From contig CAMBWM010000031.1 in assembly GCA_945871335.1 (NCBI GenBank), positions 1 through 14,696 on the forward strand: a stretch of DNA of 14,696 bases. Reading direction: 5' to 3'. The stretch comes from Polaromonas sp. YR568 (GTDB lineage Bacteria; Pseudomonadota; Gammaproteobacteria; Burkholderiales; Burkholderiaceae). Of this stretch, positions 14,076 through 14,696 are shown in pieces. Numbering within the stretch: the first letter of the stretch is position 1; each line of letters begins with the position of its first letter. Below the pieces are notes generated by a model. That model was not told the DNA's origin and did not search any database. It worked only from the letters and a program-made list of their open reading frames with translations. Both the position numbers and the translations under genes were made by a program.

Positions 14076-14090
14076 CTTGCCATAGGCAAG
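14076..14090 (+). repeat. Small hairpin in the rpoD upstream region
   Basis: CTTGCC (14076-14081) and GGCAAG (14085-14090) form a 6-bp stem with a 3-base loop and no T-run. The same hexamers occur once each earlier in the gap (GGCAAG 13875-13880, CTTGCC 13984-13989). Apart from this, I see no convincing sigma-70 promoter between 14023 and the rpoD Shine-Dalgarno. Confidence 0.4.
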
Positions 14091-14176
14091 GCTGAAACAG
14101 TCGCCGGTTGAACAGTTGATCTTTACTGGAGCACCCGCCGTCAGGCGCTTTGTTGTGAAAAGCCTTTTTTGACCCT

Positions 14177-14180
14177 GGAG
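14177..14180 (+). promoter_or_regulatory. Shine-Dalgarno of the putative rpoD
   Basis: GGAG followed by 8 bases and ATG at 14189. This supports translation of the lysine-rich frame that runs to the window end. Confidence 0.65.
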
Positions 14181-14188
14181 AGCTCGCC

Positions 14189-14696
14189 ATGCCTGTTCAA
14201 AAGTCTAAGAAATCTGCGAAACCGTTAGCCAAACCATCAGCAAAACCGAAAGATAAGCCTGCGGCAAAAAGCCCAGTCAAAAAGGCCAATGTCAAAGTGG
14301 CGGCCAAACCGGTCAAGCGGGCATCGCCTGCTGCCAAGCTTGGAAAGTCAAAGAAGGTCGTCATCTCTGTGAAAGCGTCCGGGCGATCTCCCGCACCGGG
14401 CAAAGCGCCCGTAAAACCTGTCAAGCCCCCGAAGAAAGTATTGTCCGTGCCGTCCAAGACCCCTGCCTCCGCTTCCAAAGTTGCGACCCAACCCGCGGCT
14501 AAAACTGCGGCTAAACCCGCTGCCAAAACTGCCGCGAAACCGGTTGCCAAACCTTCAGTCAAAACTGCAGCCAAACCCCTGGCCAAAGCTGCGGCAAAAC
14601 CAATAGCTAAAGCTGCAGCTAAACCAGCAGTCAAACCCACCGCAAAGCCAGCCGCAAAGCCGCCTGCTAAACCTGTAGCTAAACCGGCAACTAAGG
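14189..14696 (+). CDS. rpoD: Probable RNA polymerase sigma-70 factor RpoD, N-terminal extension only
   Basis: The frame starts MPVQKSKKSAKPLAKP and remains open for 169 codons to the window edge. All of it is Lys/Ala/Pro-rich low-complexity sequence with imperfect 4-5 residue units (AAKP, AAKT, VAKP), denser after about residue 100. The conserved sigma regions 1.1-4.2 would lie outside the window, so identity rests on three points: position directly downstream of dnaG, as in many proteobacteria; a good Shine-Dalgarno (GGAG); and the fact that Comamonadaceae RpoD proteins carry such basic extensions. RpoD would be the housekeeping sigma factor directing RNA polymerase to -35/-10 promoters. An unrelated histone-H1-like or AlgP-like basic protein cannot be excluded from the visible part. 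The 384-bp upstream gap contains a terminator, so expression may need its own promoter or read-through. Confidence 0.72.
   Translation, partial: MPVQKSKKSAKPLAKPSAKPKDKPAAKSPVKKANVKVAAKPVKRASPAAKLGKSKKVVISVKASGRSPAPGKAPVKPVKPPKKVLSVPSKTPASASKVATQPAAKTAAKPAAKTAAKPVAKPSVKTAAKPLAKAAAKPIAKAAAKPAVKPTAKPAAKPPAKPVAKPATK

Noticed and set aside
14189..14696. Tandem repeat as CRISPR array or satellite DNA
   Set aside because: The units are short, imperfect and in frame, with no spacers. They encode a continuous basic protein segment.

Overview
The window looks like a chromosomal segment of a betaproteobacterium, most likely family Comamonadaceae (Rhodoferax/Polaromonas-like; this is inference). The reasons are a moderately high GC content, a dnaG gene followed by what appears to be an rpoD with a lysine/alanine/proline-rich N-terminal extension, a PHA phasin, and protein sequences that resemble that family throughout. 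No mobile elements, CRISPR arrays, tRNAs or rRNAs were seen.

Left arm (1-6129, all minus strand). Reading in the direction of transcription: a histone-deacetylase-family hydrolase, a hotdog acyl-CoA thioesterase whose GTG start overlaps the deacetylase stop (GTGA), a small two-helix membrane protein, a nitroreductase, an FKBP-type prolyl isomerase, nicotinate phosphoribosyltransferase (pncB), an ArsB/NhaD-type antiporter, and the 5' end of a 2-hydroxyacid dehydrogenase cut by the window edge. Gaps are mostly short (about 50-115 bp), so partial co-transcription is possible.

Middle (6130-9113). A 304-bp divergent region holds a good sigma-70 promoter for the phasin gene. That promoter is bracketed by two oppositely oriented copies of one palindromic motif (TTGTTGC-N3-GCAGCA), which I propose are PhaR-type operators. 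A bidirectional terminator separates the phasin from a convergent patatin-like lipoprotein phospholipase. The phospholipase is divergent, with only 27 bp between start codons, from a Fe(III)-type ABC substrate-binding protein. A Fur-box-like sequence and promoter for the latter lie inside the 5' codons of the phospholipase gene.

Right arm (9114-14696, plus strand). An HSD10-like short-chain dehydrogenase has a TTGACGT-N2-ACGTCAA palindrome upstream that resembles LiuR-type operators. It is followed 21 bp later by a lipoprotein gamma-glutamyltranspeptidase. Then comes dnaG, which lacks a visible Shine-Dalgarno and has a 9-bp inverted repeat ending on its start codon. A 384-bp dnaG-rpoD gap carries a perfect TATAAT, a small three-way-junction-like fold, a strong intrinsic terminator, a possible 25-codon ORF running through that terminator, and competing GGCAAG/CTTGCC elements. 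It may encode an uncharacterised small RNA or an attenuating rpoD leader and is the most interesting unexplained stretch here. The window ends inside the repetitive N-terminal extension of the putative rpoD.
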